64,000 bases of DNA from UBA961 sp049317525. Lineage in GTDB: Bacteria > Bacteroidota > Ignavibacteria > Kapaibacteriales > UBA961. How positions within the stretch are numbered: the first letter of the stretch is position 1; every line of letters begins with the position of its first letter. Made by a program: the position numbers and the translations under genes. Positions 1 through 9,758 of this stretch are shown in pieces. Under the pieces are notes generated by a model. That model was not told where the DNA came from and made no database searches. It saw nothing but the letters and a program-made list of their open reading frames with translations. The stretch is from positions 1-64,000 of the forward strand of contig JBMOIC010000001.1 in the NCBI GenBank assembly GCA_049317525.1, given 5' to 3'.

Positions 1-6
1 AATTAT

Positions 7-504
7 CTAATTGTAAAACGCCACCTTCCCACATAAAAGAGTTATTCCAAGCCATGTCCAATACATATCTTGTCCTAAGCCTGACATATCAAGAACACCT
101 TGTCTTTTCTCTAATGGAGCCATCGATTTAGCAGAATCTACCCCTATCATTAATCTGACAGCCTTATACTTACCTATCTCTACTTGCGGCAATGAAAGGA
201 CCATTGAAGCTGCATTTGATTCATCCACTAAAAAATAAGAACTATCTTGTTGTAAAGTAGTTACACTGCCATCACTCTTCATAAATTGAATATTACTTAT
301 ATAGTATTTCAATTTTTTAATTGTATATTTTTCACCGCTTGCAATTGAATAAGATGTATCATATTTAAGATTTTGATTTCCTATCACATTATCAATATTA
401 ATTATTACAGAACCACCTTTTTTAGTAATTGGGCTAACATTATCATTAGCGCAAGAAGCTAAAAAAAGACAAAGACAAAATATAGACAGAAGTGTATGTT
501 TCAT
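7..504 (-). CDS. MbnP-like lipoprotein, apparently frameshifted near its 3' end
   Basis: The protein starts with a lipoprotein signal (LFLASC, Cys about residue 18). It then shows the hallmarks of the MbnP-like family (copper-binding MbnP relatives): LKYYISNIQF near residue 67, YFLVDES near 90, a GVDS motif near 121 and a DMYWTW box near 146. The reading frame stops at 7-9, straight after that box. Family members normally continue with an aromatic-rich segment and about 80 more residues. Shifting frame near 58-63 gives an open frame to the window edge that reads WNNSFMWEGG, a much better family continuation. I therefore read this as a gene with one base missing, or a sequencing error, running off the left edge. 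It follows the VWA/WD40 gene by 23 bases on the same strand. Function in this organism is unknown; copper or metal binding at the surface is inference from the family. Confidence 0.6.
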   Translation of the reverse strand: MKHTLLSIFCLCLFLASCANDNVSPITKKGGSVIINIDNVIGNQNLKYDTSYSIASGEKYTIKKLKYYISNIQFMKSDGSVTTLQQDSSYFLVDESNAASMVLSLPQVEIGKYKAVRLMIGVDSAKSMAPLEKRQGVLDMSGLGQDMYWTWLGITLLCGKVAFYN

Positions 505-527
505 AATAGTAAATGAATAATTAAAGA

Positions 528-3500
528 TTAATGAATAATATCGAATCGAGATTGTAGAATTCCTCTTTTAGATTGCATTCTTAAGAAATACAATCCATTA
601 TTGAGTGTAGATATATTATAAAATACTGAATGTTCACCAATTGCATAATTAGTATTATTTATAATATTAGTGATGGTTTGTCCTAAAGAATTAACAATAT
701 CAATGGTTATCTGAATATTTTCAGCTAATCCAAATGAAATGTGCAAAGTTTCATCTGCAGGATTGGGCCTAGATGTTAGCGAACTCATTGTGTTTCCAGG
801 TATATAGAGTCTTACTCCCCCACTATCACAAATATCATTTACTGATACAGAACCATCAATCCGAGTAACTATAGTTGGCTTAGTAGTTTGCAACCAATCA
901 AATGAGAGCAGTTCAATAGGTGCTCTTTCTGTTACTCCTACTGTCAGTACACTTGGAATGCTTAACAATGTATCTTTATCTTGAGCAAAACCGCTAAAAA
1001 GTAATTGTGAATGATATTGATCAAGCTTTGTTTGATTGCTTGAATCATTTACAAAGAGAATTGTATTATTCAGCTTGATTGATGCTCTAAATGGTCTATT
1101 TACTGGTAATGAATTATAGTTTTTATGGCCTTTCAGATACATGATAATATTTGTTTTTTCGCCAGGTTTGCCAATAATATCTTGTATGGCAATTGTCGTT
1201 GAAATAGTATCAGTCGTATTCTTTCCTTCAAAAATAATATCACTATATGCAGTTCCCAAACAAGGATATGTAGAATTCCAATCTAGTAATGATTGCTGTT
1301 TACCTTGAACACCTACACATTCTATGATAAAATGAAGTGAATCTCCAGGTAAAATCATGGAACCTTTGGACGGATTCATGCCAATAAAAGTAAAAGGAAA
1401 TTGTAATAGTGTAGGATTATCAGCAATGATGATTCTGCCGGAAGCGTTCACAGCACTTATTGTAAATTGTTTTGATATACCAATTGGAATCGAACCAAGA
1501 TCATATGTTTTTTGTGCAGAAATAGTTGGATTTCCAATAAATCCCTTTAGCACTACTTTACGTTCAAGCAAACAATTTGTGTCTTTAATGGTTATTGTTT
1601 CATAAAAATACCCATTGATTGAGCTACCTTTAAAATATAATAACACTTGCACAGAATCACCTGGCCATACATATGTTTGGCCCATTGCATTAATATTCTG
1701 ACTTTCAATAAAGAAAGTAAATGGAATTGAGCCTGTATTTTTTACACGAAATGATGTGTCTTTCTTTTCATTGGGACATAGAATCCCGATATCAATTGTA
1801 TCAGTAGAAAGTATAAAATCAATCAATTCTTTTTTAGCTTTTATAGGAAGTACATATACAGGATTCAATTCTGAATTACTATAAATTCTAAATTCAGCAG
1901 ATTTACTTCCAATATCGATAGGTTTAAACTCAAAAACACATTGCACACTTTGATTACTTGGTATATTGAAAGGTATAGTAGATAACAATGAAAATTCTGT
2001 TTTATTATTTCCTTCAATACTAATACTAGACACTTTAAGAGTGTCTAACCCTTTGTTTTTAATATAAAGTGTATCAGTAATCATACTATTACACAGTAAT
2101 TGTAAAGGTTGTGTCTGGGCTTCTAATAAGGCACCCAATCCATAGCCTTCACCAAATAATTGTACAATTGCCGGACTTCCAATTGCATTATAATCAAATG
2201 ATAACTGACCACTTGTCCTACCAATTGATTGTGCAGTATATCGTAAATTCAATCGATTAGTATCACCAGGTTGCATTGTGAATGTTCCTGGTGGAGAAAG
2301 AATTGAAAAATCTGAAGTATTTGGTCCTGAATTTCTAATGTTGGCAACAGTAATAGGAATTGAACTTATATTTTTGATGGTTATCGCTTGAATTGAATCT
2401 TTCCAATCACCTATATGCACGGAATCGAAGTCTATAATATTCCCTATTACTTCAATGGATGGTATAATTCCCTCTCCATCAATGATATGCTTCAATGTAT
2501 CAGATTGTGTAATAATGAACATCTCGGCTTTATGATATCCAGCATGTAATGGCGTAAATCTATATTCAATATCTTGATTAGAATTTCCTTTTAACATAAA
2601 TGGTGGAAAGCCAGAGACAAGTTCAAAAGCAGCAGAATCAATTCCTTTAAATTGAATAGATTTTACCGTAAATGGAAAGCTACCCAGATTTGTTACTTCA
2701 TTAATGATTAATGAATCTTTAGATGAACCTAATAAACATTGCAACATATGCACATCTTGTCCGGCTGGTATTGGTTCAACTATAGAAAACTCATCATCAC
2801 TTATGTCATTTTGAAGATATGGAATATCAATGTCCCATATTTTGACAGTTTTGTCTGCTCCACAAGTAGCAATTCGAGTTGCGTCTGGACTCCATTCAGC
2901 ATCTAAAATAGACCCAATATGACCATATAAAGGCATAAGTTCTACGCCAATAAATGAATCATATAGGTGTAATGATCCATCGATAAAACCTGCAGCTATA
3001 GTTGATCCATCTGATGAAAATGTTACTGTTCTTGGAATTGCATTATTGGTTGAAATTGTCCTAATTACTCCCCCACTTCCAGCATCCCATATCTTTATAG
3101 TTTTATCTATAGAACAACTTGCCATTCTTCCATCTGGACACCAACTTAATGAGTTAACTTTATTGGTATGGCTTGTTAATGTTCTTAGAATAGTTCCACT
3201 ATCGCTATGCCATATTTTAATTGTACCATCATAAGAACCACTTGCTATTCTTTTAGAATCTTTACTAAAACCTATACATGAAATTGAATCTGTATGACCT
3301 ATCAATGTATATTGCTCCAAGCCAGTTGAATCCAACCATATTTTGACAGTTTTATCATAACTGGCACTTGCTATTTTAATACCATTAGGGCTCCATGCTA
3401 TGTCTGAAACAGGCTTAGAATGTCCTAAAAATGTTTTTAATAAAACACCATTTGCGACATTATATATCTTAATACTATTATCTGGACATCCAACTGCTAT

Positions 3501-5201
3501 TCGTAAGGCATCAGGGCTAAATGATAATGTATAAGCACCATTGGGCAAGCCACTTATTGACCGTAATTCTAATCCTGTAATCGTATTCCATATTTTGATT
3601 GTGCCTGCTCCATTAACTGCACTCGCTAATTTTAATCCATCATAGCTCCACATTATACTATTAACTGATGAATTGTGACCAGTTAATGTCTTTATTTTTA
3701 AAGGAGATGCACCAACTCTTAATGGATTTTGTCGAACACGTACTAAACATTGATTACTGGCTGGTCTTGGCACTTTATTCCAAGAGTATTCTAAATTTGA
3801 GGCATTATCTGTTAGTATAGACCATGTATTACCATTGTCTCTACTTAATTCAAGAATTACCGTATCTTTTTTTCCGATCCCTGTCCATTGTATCAAGGTA
3901 TCGCATCCTACAACGAATATTTCACCTCCATTTGGGTGAATGAGTCGTAGAGACTCAGAAGCAGATCTTTTACCTGGGAATCCACATGAAGCAGAAAAAT
4001 AACCTGGACAATAATCTGATTCTAATGTAAAAGGAGAAAAATTCAAAGTAGAATCTAATGGAAAGCATCGTAATGTTAGTGTTTTACTCGTATTTTTTGG
4101 TATAATCAGTGGGAAAGAATTACCTAGAACACTAAAGCATGAAAACTGATTTTCCTTTTTGATTGCATTGATAGTAAAGTCTGCATTTTTAACTGAAATT
4201 GTTATCGTTGTATCATAAAATTTACCTGGCTTTTTTCTGCCAAATGCAATAGTAGAAGGTATTACAGAAATAGATGGTAAAGGTGCATTTGGATTATTAT
4301 AAAATCCATCATCAGATGTATTCTGAAAATCTAGTTCAACATCAGTTACTTGTTTAGCATCTTCTTGGCATATTCTTCCACTTTCCCATATAATTTCACA
4401 AGGATCTCCTTGTTGAGAAATAAAAAGAATTTTTTTGTAGATTTCTTCTGCTTCTTGTATTGTGGTAACTTTTTCAAATACAAGGCCACCAGTTTGATTT
4501 GCGATATCTTTTAAGCATTGTGGAGCAGCCATTCCTAAAGTAACACAATAGATGATACATTGTTGAGCTTTCGCTTCTGCAACCATAGAGGCTACATTAG
4601 GAGGTCTATTAGGGCCACCATCAGTTAAGAATACGATGATTTTTTGATATTTGCCTCGCTTTGTAATGTGTAATCCACCTGCAGGAGGATTTAATAAAGC
4701 CATATCATAATCTGTTCCTCCTACTGGCTGCAATTGAGACACAGCCTGTAAAAGTACATTCCTATCTGATGTAAAGTCTTGATTAAGGAAGTTCTTATTA
4801 TCAAAAGATGAAATTGCACATTCACTATTACCTTGTGGTAAACCCTGAATCCAAGCATTTGCAGCTGCTTTTGCTAAATTAATATTACTTACAGAACCTG
4901 CTCCCCTTTTCATAGAGCCAGAAATATCAATTACTAATGCAGAAGATAATACTTTAGGTGGAATTATAGGCGGACATATCACTGAGATAATATTCCTTGG
5001 TATGCTGTTTTCCTTAATGATTAACTCATTAATATTGGGACTAATCCTATTGCCAGAATTATCAAATGCCAAGAACTTTGCATGAATAATTGGATATGAT
5101 GAAGGGTCAATATTAAACAGTGATATTATTTGTCCACTAGCTATACAACTAATTGAAAATATTACACTTATATATGTTATTATATGTATAATGTAGCTCA
5201 T
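528..5201 (-). CDS. Giant secreted VWA + seven-blade WD40 + Ig-like protein with T9SS sorting domain
   Basis: This 1557-residue surface or secreted protein has a Sec signal (residues 1-23). A von Willebrand factor A domain spans about 86-260 with an intact MIDAS start (DISGS, about 91-95) and FLTDGG. A Ser/Thr-rich linker follows. Seven consecutive WD40 repeats (about 505-792, each ending in a KIW or KIY type motif) are enough for one closed propeller. Several ASH or choice-of-anchor-D Ig-like repeats (about 800-1330) come next, and the C-terminus (about 1475-1557, SRPNPADETLHISF then GLYFLRM) looks like a type A T9SS sorting domain. Its ATG immediately follows the stop codon of the OmpA-type gene with no intervening base, so the two are very likely translationally coupled. 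The exact role is unknown; metal-dependent adhesion or scaffolding at the cell surface is inference from the domains. Confidence 0.85.
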   Translation of the reverse strand: MSYIIHIITYISVIFSISCIASGQIISLFNIDPSSYPIIHAKFLAFDNSGNRISPNINELIIKENSIPRNIISVICPPIIPPKVLSSALVIDISGSMKRGAGSVSNINLAKAAANAWIQGLPQGNSECAISSFDNKNFLNQDFTSDRNVLLQAVSQLQPVGGTDYDMALLNPPAGGLHITKRGKYQKIIVFLTDGGPNRPPNVASMVAEAKAQQCIIYCVTLGMAAPQCLKDIANQTGGLVFEKVTTIQEAEEIYKKILFISQQGDPCEIIWESGRICQEDAKQVTDVELDFQNTSDDGFYNNPNAPLPSISVIPSTIAFGRKKPGKFYDTTITISVKNADFTINAIKKENQFSCFSVLGNSFPLIIPKNTSKTLTLRCFPLDSTLNFSPFTLESDYCPGYFSASCGFPGKRSASESLRLIHPNGGEIFVVGCDTLIQWTGIGKKDTVILELSRDNGNTWSILTDNASNLEYSWNKVPRPASNQCLVRVRQNPLRVGASPLKIKTLTGHNSSVNSIMWSYDGLKLASAVNGAGTIKIWNTITGLELRSISGLPNGAYTLSFSPDALRIAVGCPDNSIKIYNVANGVLLKTFLGHSKPVSDIAWSPNGIKIASASYDKTVKIWLDSTGLEQYTLIGHTDSISCIGFSKDSKRIASGSYDGTIKIWHSDSGTILRTLTSHTNKVNSLSWCPDGRMASCSIDKTIKIWDAGSGGVIRTISTNNAIPRTVTFSSDGSTIAAGFIDGSLHLYDSFIGVELMPLYGHIGSILDAEWSPDATRIATCGADKTVKIWDIDIPYLQNDISDDEFSIVEPIPAGQDVHMLQCLLGSSKDSLIINEVTNLGSFPFTVKSIQFKGIDSAAFELVSGFPPFMLKGNSNQDIEYRFTPLHAGYHKAEMFIITQSDTLKHIIDGEGIIPSIEVIGNIIDFDSVHIGDWKDSIQAITIKNISSIPITVANIRNSGPNTSDFSILSPPGTFTMQPGDTNRLNLRYTAQSIGRTSGQLSFDYNAIGSPAIVQLFGEGYGLGALLEAQTQPLQLLCNSMITDTLYIKNKGLDTLKVSSISIEGNNKTEFSLLSTIPFNIPSNQSVQCVFEFKPIDIGSKSAEFRIYSNSELNPVYVLPIKAKKELIDFILSTDTIDIGILCPNEKKDTSFRVKNTGSIPFTFFIESQNINAMGQTYVWPGDSVQVLLYFKGSSINGYFYETITIKDTNCLLERKVVLKGFIGNPTISAQKTYDLGSIPIGISKQFTISAVNASGRIIIADNPTLLQFPFTFIGMNPSKGSMILPGDSLHFIIECVGVQGKQQSLLDWNSTYPCLGTAYSDIIFEGKNTTDTISTTIAIQDIIGKPGEKTNIIMYLKGHKNYNSLPVNRPFRASIKLNNTILFVNDSSNQTKLDQYHSQLLFSGFAQDKDTLLSIPSVLTVGVTERAPIELLSFDWLQTTKPTIVTRIDGSVSVNDICDSGGVRLYIPGNTMSSLTSRPNPADETLHISFGLAENIQITIDIVNSLGQTITNIINNTNYAIGEHSVFYNISTLNNGLYFLRMQSKRGILQSRFDIIH

Positions 5202-7313
5202 TTATTCATTCACTATTGGTGTTTCTATTATGACATCAACTGTCCTTGTATATAATCTGCCTTCGGGATATTCTGGTGAATATGTATCTGCATTACCTTG
5301 AGAATATACTGAACCTGATGACTCACTAAATCCAAGTGCTTTTGCAGTACTTTTAGAGCGTTCATTTGCTAGTTTTTCATTTTTTTTGAGATCACCATGT
5401 TTATCAGTAAAACCTTTCACTATAATTGATGATTTTGGCTTTATATATGTTTTTATAAGCTGGATTATTGGTTTATTGATAGCATTGATATCAGAAGATC
5501 TAACATCAAAAAGAATTAAACTAAATCTATTAATCTCTTTATCTGCTATACGTTCTGTTTTTTTCTTTTTTATTGATAAGTATTCTACTGGTATAGAATC
5601 TTTATTCACTGTAGACATTCCCTCGATATCATCAACGATTAATGTATAGTCCAGTTTACTTTGTTTGAATGCAGCCTTACCTTTTTGTTTATCTATATTC
5701 CATTCAAGAATTGCAGGAATATCTCCTACTCCTTTATATAGTTGTAACACAGAATCTGTAAGCCTTGATTTCAAGCTCCATTTTTCTAATGGATTATCGT
5801 GTATTACTTTCGATTTGAAGCGCACTATAGGAGGATTGACCGTTCTGACTGTTTCATTTGTTATAATTGGTGCATTGATCTCTGGTATAGAGCCAATAAG
5901 CTCTACTCGTCGGTTTTCTTGAGCACCATCTTTTGTTTTAGAATTAGCAGCTTTTTCTGGAAGATTTCTATATTCTAGTTTGAGTCTAGTGGATTCTATC
6001 CCACATTGATGAGATAAATATTGCTTAATCGATTCAACTCTTTGTTTGGATAGAGAAATATTATCTTGCTCTTCCTCTATATCTGCATTACATCCTATTA
6101 ATGTTAAGGTTGCCTGAGGATAAAGCTTCATTCTTTTAGCAATGATATTCATTAGATGATAATAGGTGGAAAGCCTATCATCACTATTGACGCTATCTTC
6201 AGAAAATGAGAGTAATTGTTGATGATCTAGTATGTGATAGCGATTTGGAATGGAAGCAGACCCTTTATCAAAAAAAACATAAGGCAATAATGGCGTCATA
6301 AGAACAGAAGTAAATTCTTCATCGACAATGTTAATCAGTGGCTCTTCCCTATTATTATCATATACTGCCCATGCAGATATATTCGCCTGTAATTTCTTTA
6401 TGTTTCCATATTTAATAGTATCTGTTCTCTTTTGAATTGTTAGATATACAATACTATCTGGTGATATTAGCGTATCAACAGAAAATGAAGATATACCTTT
6501 TGTAAATTCTGTAAAAGGTGGTTTTACTGAAATAGTAATTGTATCTATTTGAGAGATATCTTTAGATGTTTTGTGAATATCTTTATGAGGAAAAGGAGAA
6601 TAACGAATGGAAAGTCCACATCTATACTGTTGAATATGCCAATCATTTTGTGATACAATATCATTAAGAGGATAATACACTTGTAGTTCTGGCAATACAA
6701 ATAATGTTTGCAAAGCATTTAATGGTAATTGATAGGATAAGCCAAGCACAGGGCCATAGCTATTAGATTGATACAATGGAATAGATTGATCTATAAATTC
6801 ATTTCTGGATCTACTACCATTTGGGAATGTACCTACTGAGGGCTTAATAAGTAATTCTTTTTGAGAGAATGTTGGTTGTAGATAAAAAGCATAGCGTAAT
6901 CCTAATGCTATATTTAACTGCTTATAAGGTGAATATTGATAATAAGATTCTATACCAATATTCTGTAAAGAAGCTTCTATGATATGTTGATATTCCCCTT
7001 GTATATTACCACTTAAGATTACAAACTCTGAAGAGGTTAAAGTAGCTTGATAATCATTATAAGAAATTCTTGTAGAAAATGATGAAGTGCTTGTTAAAGG
7101 GAAATCATAGAAAATACCAAATATTGGTGCATTCCCTTTTCCATGTGAAAATTGTGGACAACAATTAGGATATTGCGGAAAAGACCTAAAATCTGCTAGA
7201 TGAGCATTAATTCCATACCCTGCTATAATTCCATATCCCGATCTTTGTTGAGCAAAAGAAAAGGATATCATCATAAAGAAGCAAACTAGAAAATATGTAA
7301 TTGAAGTGCTCAT
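5202..7313 (-). CDS. Outer-membrane protein with beta-barrel-like N-terminus and two OmpA peptidoglycan-binding domains
   Basis: The 703-residue protein has a Sec signal (1-21, ending SFA). A probable outer-membrane beta-barrel covers about 22-245, with alternating aromatic strands and the family-like opening YGIIAGYGINAHLADF. A linker follows, then two separate OmpA/MotB-like domains. The first is about 390-475 (LTLIGCNAD, then RRVELIG) and the second about 600-698 (IIVKGFTDKHG, NERS, RTVDVII). Tandem OmpA domains in one chain are less usual than the single domain of classic OmpA. It is the first gene of the left-hand minus-strand cluster and abuts the VWA/WD40 gene. It probably anchors an envelope complex to peptidoglycan; that it serves the downstream T9SS protein is inference from gene order. 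Confidence 0.82.
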   Translation of the reverse strand: MSTSITYFLVCFFMMISFSFAQQRSGYGIIAGYGINAHLADFRSFPQYPNCCPQFSHGKGNAPIFGIFYDFPLTSTSSFSTRISYNDYQATLTSSEFVILSGNIQGEYQHIIEASLQNIGIESYYQYSPYKQLNIALGLRYAFYLQPTFSQKELLIKPSVGTFPNGSRSRNEFIDQSIPLYQSNSYGPVLGLSYQLPLNALQTLFVLPELQVYYPLNDIVSQNDWHIQQYRCGLSIRYSPFPHKDIHKTSKDISQIDTITISVKPPFTEFTKGISSFSVDTLISPDSIVYLTIQKRTDTIKYGNIKKLQANISAWAVYDNNREEPLINIVDEEFTSVLMTPLLPYVFFDKGSASIPNRYHILDHQQLLSFSEDSVNSDDRLSTYYHLMNIIAKRMKLYPQATLTLIGCNADIEEEQDNISLSKQRVESIKQYLSHQCGIESTRLKLEYRNLPEKAANSKTKDGAQENRRVELIGSIPEINAPIITNETVRTVNPPIVRFKSKVIHDNPLEKWSLKSRLTDSVLQLYKGVGDIPAILEWNIDKQKGKAAFKQSKLDYTLIVDDIEGMSTVNKDSIPVEYLSIKKKKTERIADKEINRFSLILFDVRSSDINAINKPIIQLIKTYIKPKSSIIVKGFTDKHGDLKKNEKLANERSKSTAKALGFSESSGSVYSQGNADTYSPEYPEGRLYTRTVDVIIETPIVNE

Positions 7314-7417
7314 ACATGAAAACTATGGATGTAAAAAGAGTACATATAATCTCATTGCATCAAATTATAATTTTTTTAGAATATCATCCTTGTATTAAAA
7401 TGTGAATGAGATTTTTG

Positions 7418-8491
7418 TTAGTCTTTAAACAATAGTTTAGATGGATTGATACCGATTTCATGCGAATATGTATATCTATTTGTAAGTAGATCATATATGA
7501 GTATTTGACCACTGACCATAAAATTTCTAGCATTTAGTAGATAGAGATTACTCTGATTTCTAGCTATTCCATACATTTGATTACCAATAATTGCAGGTAT
7601 AATAAGTGAATCTTTGAATGTAGAGTTTTGTGATTGAATGTGATGTATACCCTTTTTTGAAATTGCATATAAAATATGATATGCAGTATCATAAAAACCT
7701 CTTCCAGTAAAGGTTTCTTTATGTTCCCGTATTGGATTTAATGAATTTGCATCAATCTCTGTAATTCCACCTAATGAATCTTTCATGCTAGTAATATGAG
7801 AATATAAAACAAGCCACGAATTACTTGGTATTGAATAGTAAATTGATTGAGGATTAAGGCCAGTTTTTACGCTTGTATACTGATGGGTATTGATATCATA
7901 AAAGAGAACAGTTCCGGCATATGGTTCTTTATATCGAAATATTCCATATCCAGAATTACAAATAGCAATCGTATTGCCATATATAGCAATTCCTTCTGGA
8001 GCACATAACTGTTGATTGATTAATGTAATATATTCAGAAGAATTGATATTAACTTGATAGACTATATCAGCATAGAGATCTGTAACAAGTAATAGACTAT
8101 CATGTAAAACCACACCCTTTTTTAAAAAATGTCCATTACCTTCAATAACAATAGATCGAATAACTTTAGCAGTTTTAGCGTTAATAATATGAATTTCATT
8201 GCTTGTAGATATAATTAAAGCCATTAATGAATCATTGATCTTGATGATGTCATTAGCAGTATCGCCTAAAGTATATCCATTATTTTTACAAGGGAATATA
8301 TTAACTGGAGGGCTTGACAGATCAGAATGATACCATAAAGAAGAATTATTATATCCATACAATCCTTCACATAGAATAAATACACCCTTATCTTCATTGA
8401 TAATGCAAGTATCAGGGATTGGTTCTATCTGATTAGTGCAACTGTGTAATAATAGTAATAATATGATACAAAATGAAAAAGGGTGCGCCAT
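7418..8491 (-). CDS. YncE/DUF5074-like beta-propeller lipoprotein
   Basis: This is a lipoprotein whose signal (MAHPFSFCIILLLLLHSC) has its Cys at residue 18. It is followed by about 330 residues of short beta-rich repeats (EGLYGYNNSSLWYH, NEIHIINAKTAKVI, GIAIYGNTIAICNSGYG) typical of YncE-like or DUF5074 surface propellers of Bacteroidota. I chose the ATG at 8489-8491 because it gives a normal lipoprotein signal. An ATG at 8542, overlapping the actF stop as TAATG, would add 17 residues and remains possible through translational coupling. The 8491 start lies inside a terminator-like hairpin (8476-8509). It follows actF on the same strand but has no known role in respiration. Ligand and function are unknown. 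Confidence 0.75.
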   Translation of the reverse strand: MAHPFSFCIILLLLLHSCTNQIEPIPDTCIINEDKGVFILCEGLYGYNNSSLWYHSDLSSPPVNIFPCKNNGYTLGDTANDIIKINDSLMALIISTSNEIHIINAKTAKVIRSIVIEGNGHFLKKGVVLHDSLLLVTDLYADIVYQVNINSSEYITLINQQLCAPEGIAIYGNTIAICNSGYGIFRYKEPYAGTVLFYDINTHQYTSVKTGLNPQSIYYSIPSNSWLVLYSHITSMKDSLGGITEIDANSLNPIREHKETFTGRGFYDTAYHILYAISKKGIHHIQSQNSTFKDSLIIPAIIGNQMYGIARNQSNLYLLNARNFMVSGQILIYDLLTNRYTYSHEIGINPSKLLFKD

Positions 8492-8509
8492 ATTTGGTAC
8501 ACCCTTTTT
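8476..8509 (-). terminator. Terminator-like hairpin after actF, overlapping the start of the next gene
   Basis: The arms AAAAAGGGTG (8476-8485) and CACCCTTTTT (8500-8509) are perfectly complementary. After one mismatch and one wobble they extend inward by three more pairs around a four-base loop at 8491-8494. In the minus-strand RNA this is a GC-centred stem followed by five U and then further U, the form of an intrinsic terminator ending the respiratory operon. The start codon of the downstream lipoprotein (8489-8491) sits at the loop and inner stem, so the element could also act as an attenuator. The A-rich and T-rich flanks make it symmetrical. Confidence 0.7.
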
Positions 8510-8541
8510 AAGATTTTTATAACATATTGTCAATGTGAACA

Positions 8542-9714
8542 TTATGATATTAAGTCTATGGATTCTTGTAGAAACGGATCATTATGAGCTATTCCACTAA
8601 TGCTATTCATTCTTTTAGCAGTAAAAAATAGCAATAATCCCATAAAGAAGAGAACCATTCCGCCTGCTGACATCAAAGCAATTATATCAAAATGTTCTAT
8701 ACCATGTTCACGATATCCTGGAATGATGATCCACGATAAATCAATAAAATGGGCAATTAATATAATGATTGCAGCAGTTTTTACGATGGTAAGATTACGC
8801 TTTACATCTTGACGCAATAGTAAAATGAAAGGCACAATAAAGTGAATGAACAATGATCCCCAACCAAGAATTTCCCATCCATTTTTTGTTCTATCTATAT
8901 AATAGAAAGTTTCTTCTGGAAGATTACTATACCAAATCAAGAAATATTGAGAGAAATGAATATATGTCCAAAAGATTGTAAAGGCAAACATCAATTTACC
9001 AAGATCATGCATATGATCTTTGCTTATAAATCCTTTTAATTCACCAGAATTATATACAGAAATAAACAACAGTGCAATAACAGAAATGGTTGAAACAAAA
9101 TTACCAGCAAAATAGTAAAGTCCAAAGATAGTACTAAACCAATGAGGTTCTAGAGCCATCATCAAATCAAAAGCAGCAAAAGTAATTGTTAATGCATATC
9201 CTAAAACAAAAGGTGCAGACCTCTTATAATTTTTTAATGTTGGTGTATAATCTCCTGGCATTGAATCTTGCTTAATTGAATTGCCTATGATATAACGATG
9301 CATCCAAAACCAAAACAAGCAATAGCCAATAACTCTAGCAATAAAAAAAGGAGTATTGGTATAAGGAGCCTTCGATGGAATATTTTCTATACCATGATAG
9401 AAACTATTTCTAAAGATTAAAATTGGTAGTAAAATGATAAGCGCAAACTGAGCAAACCATCCTAACATTTCAGGAATACGGCGTATAGAAGCACTCCAAC
9501 CTGCACGAACTAAATACTGTAAGGCAGAGAAAAACAATGCAGTAACGCTTATACCTATAACATACATAGCACCAACTAAATAAGCTGGTAGAATGGATGC
9601 TTGATTCATAGCCATTCCCGCTATTGCTAAAACAATACCGGCACCAATACAGATAATTGATGTTTTATTAACATTTTGTTGAAACTGTGTTCCACCGAGA
9701 TTGACGGGCTTCAT
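8542..9714 (-). CDS. actF: Alternative complex III subunit ActF
   Basis: This polytopic membrane protein has about ten hydrophobic segments over 390 residues and belongs to the quinol:cytochrome c oxidoreductase ActF family. Recognisable stretches are GWFAQFALIILLP, FAAFDLMMALEPHWFSTIFGLYYF and TYIHFSQYFLIWYSNLPEE, which are conserved in ActF and distantly related to NrfD proteins. It carries no cofactor motif. As in other ACIII operons it is the last act gene, following actE by 44 bases. It forms part of the membrane arm of the complex that oxidises menaquinol and passes electrons to cytochrome c or directly to the oxidase. The gene ends in TAA at 8542-8544, and a terminator-like hairpin lies about 33 bases downstream. 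Confidence 0.95.
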   Translation of the reverse strand: MKPVNLGGTQFQQNVNKTSIICIGAGIVLAIAGMAMNQASILPAYLVGAMYVIGISVTALFFSALQYLVRAGWSASIRRIPEMLGWFAQFALIILLPILIFRNSFYHGIENIPSKAPYTNTPFFIARVIGYCLFWFWMHRYIIGNSIKQDSMPGDYTPTLKNYKRSAPFVLGYALTITFAAFDLMMALEPHWFSTIFGLYYFAGNFVSTISVIALLFISVYNSGELKGFISKDHMHDLGKLMFAFTIFWTYIHFSQYFLIWYSNLPEETFYYIDRTKNGWEILGWGSLFIHFIVPFILLLRQDVKRNLTIVKTAAIIILIAHFIDLSWIIIPGYREHGIEHFDIIALMSAGGMVLFFMGLLLFFTAKRMNSISGIAHNDPFLQESIDLIS

Positions 9715-9758
9715 ATTTCCTCTTGAGTCAACGATATACTTCTGTGGTACTTTAGAAA

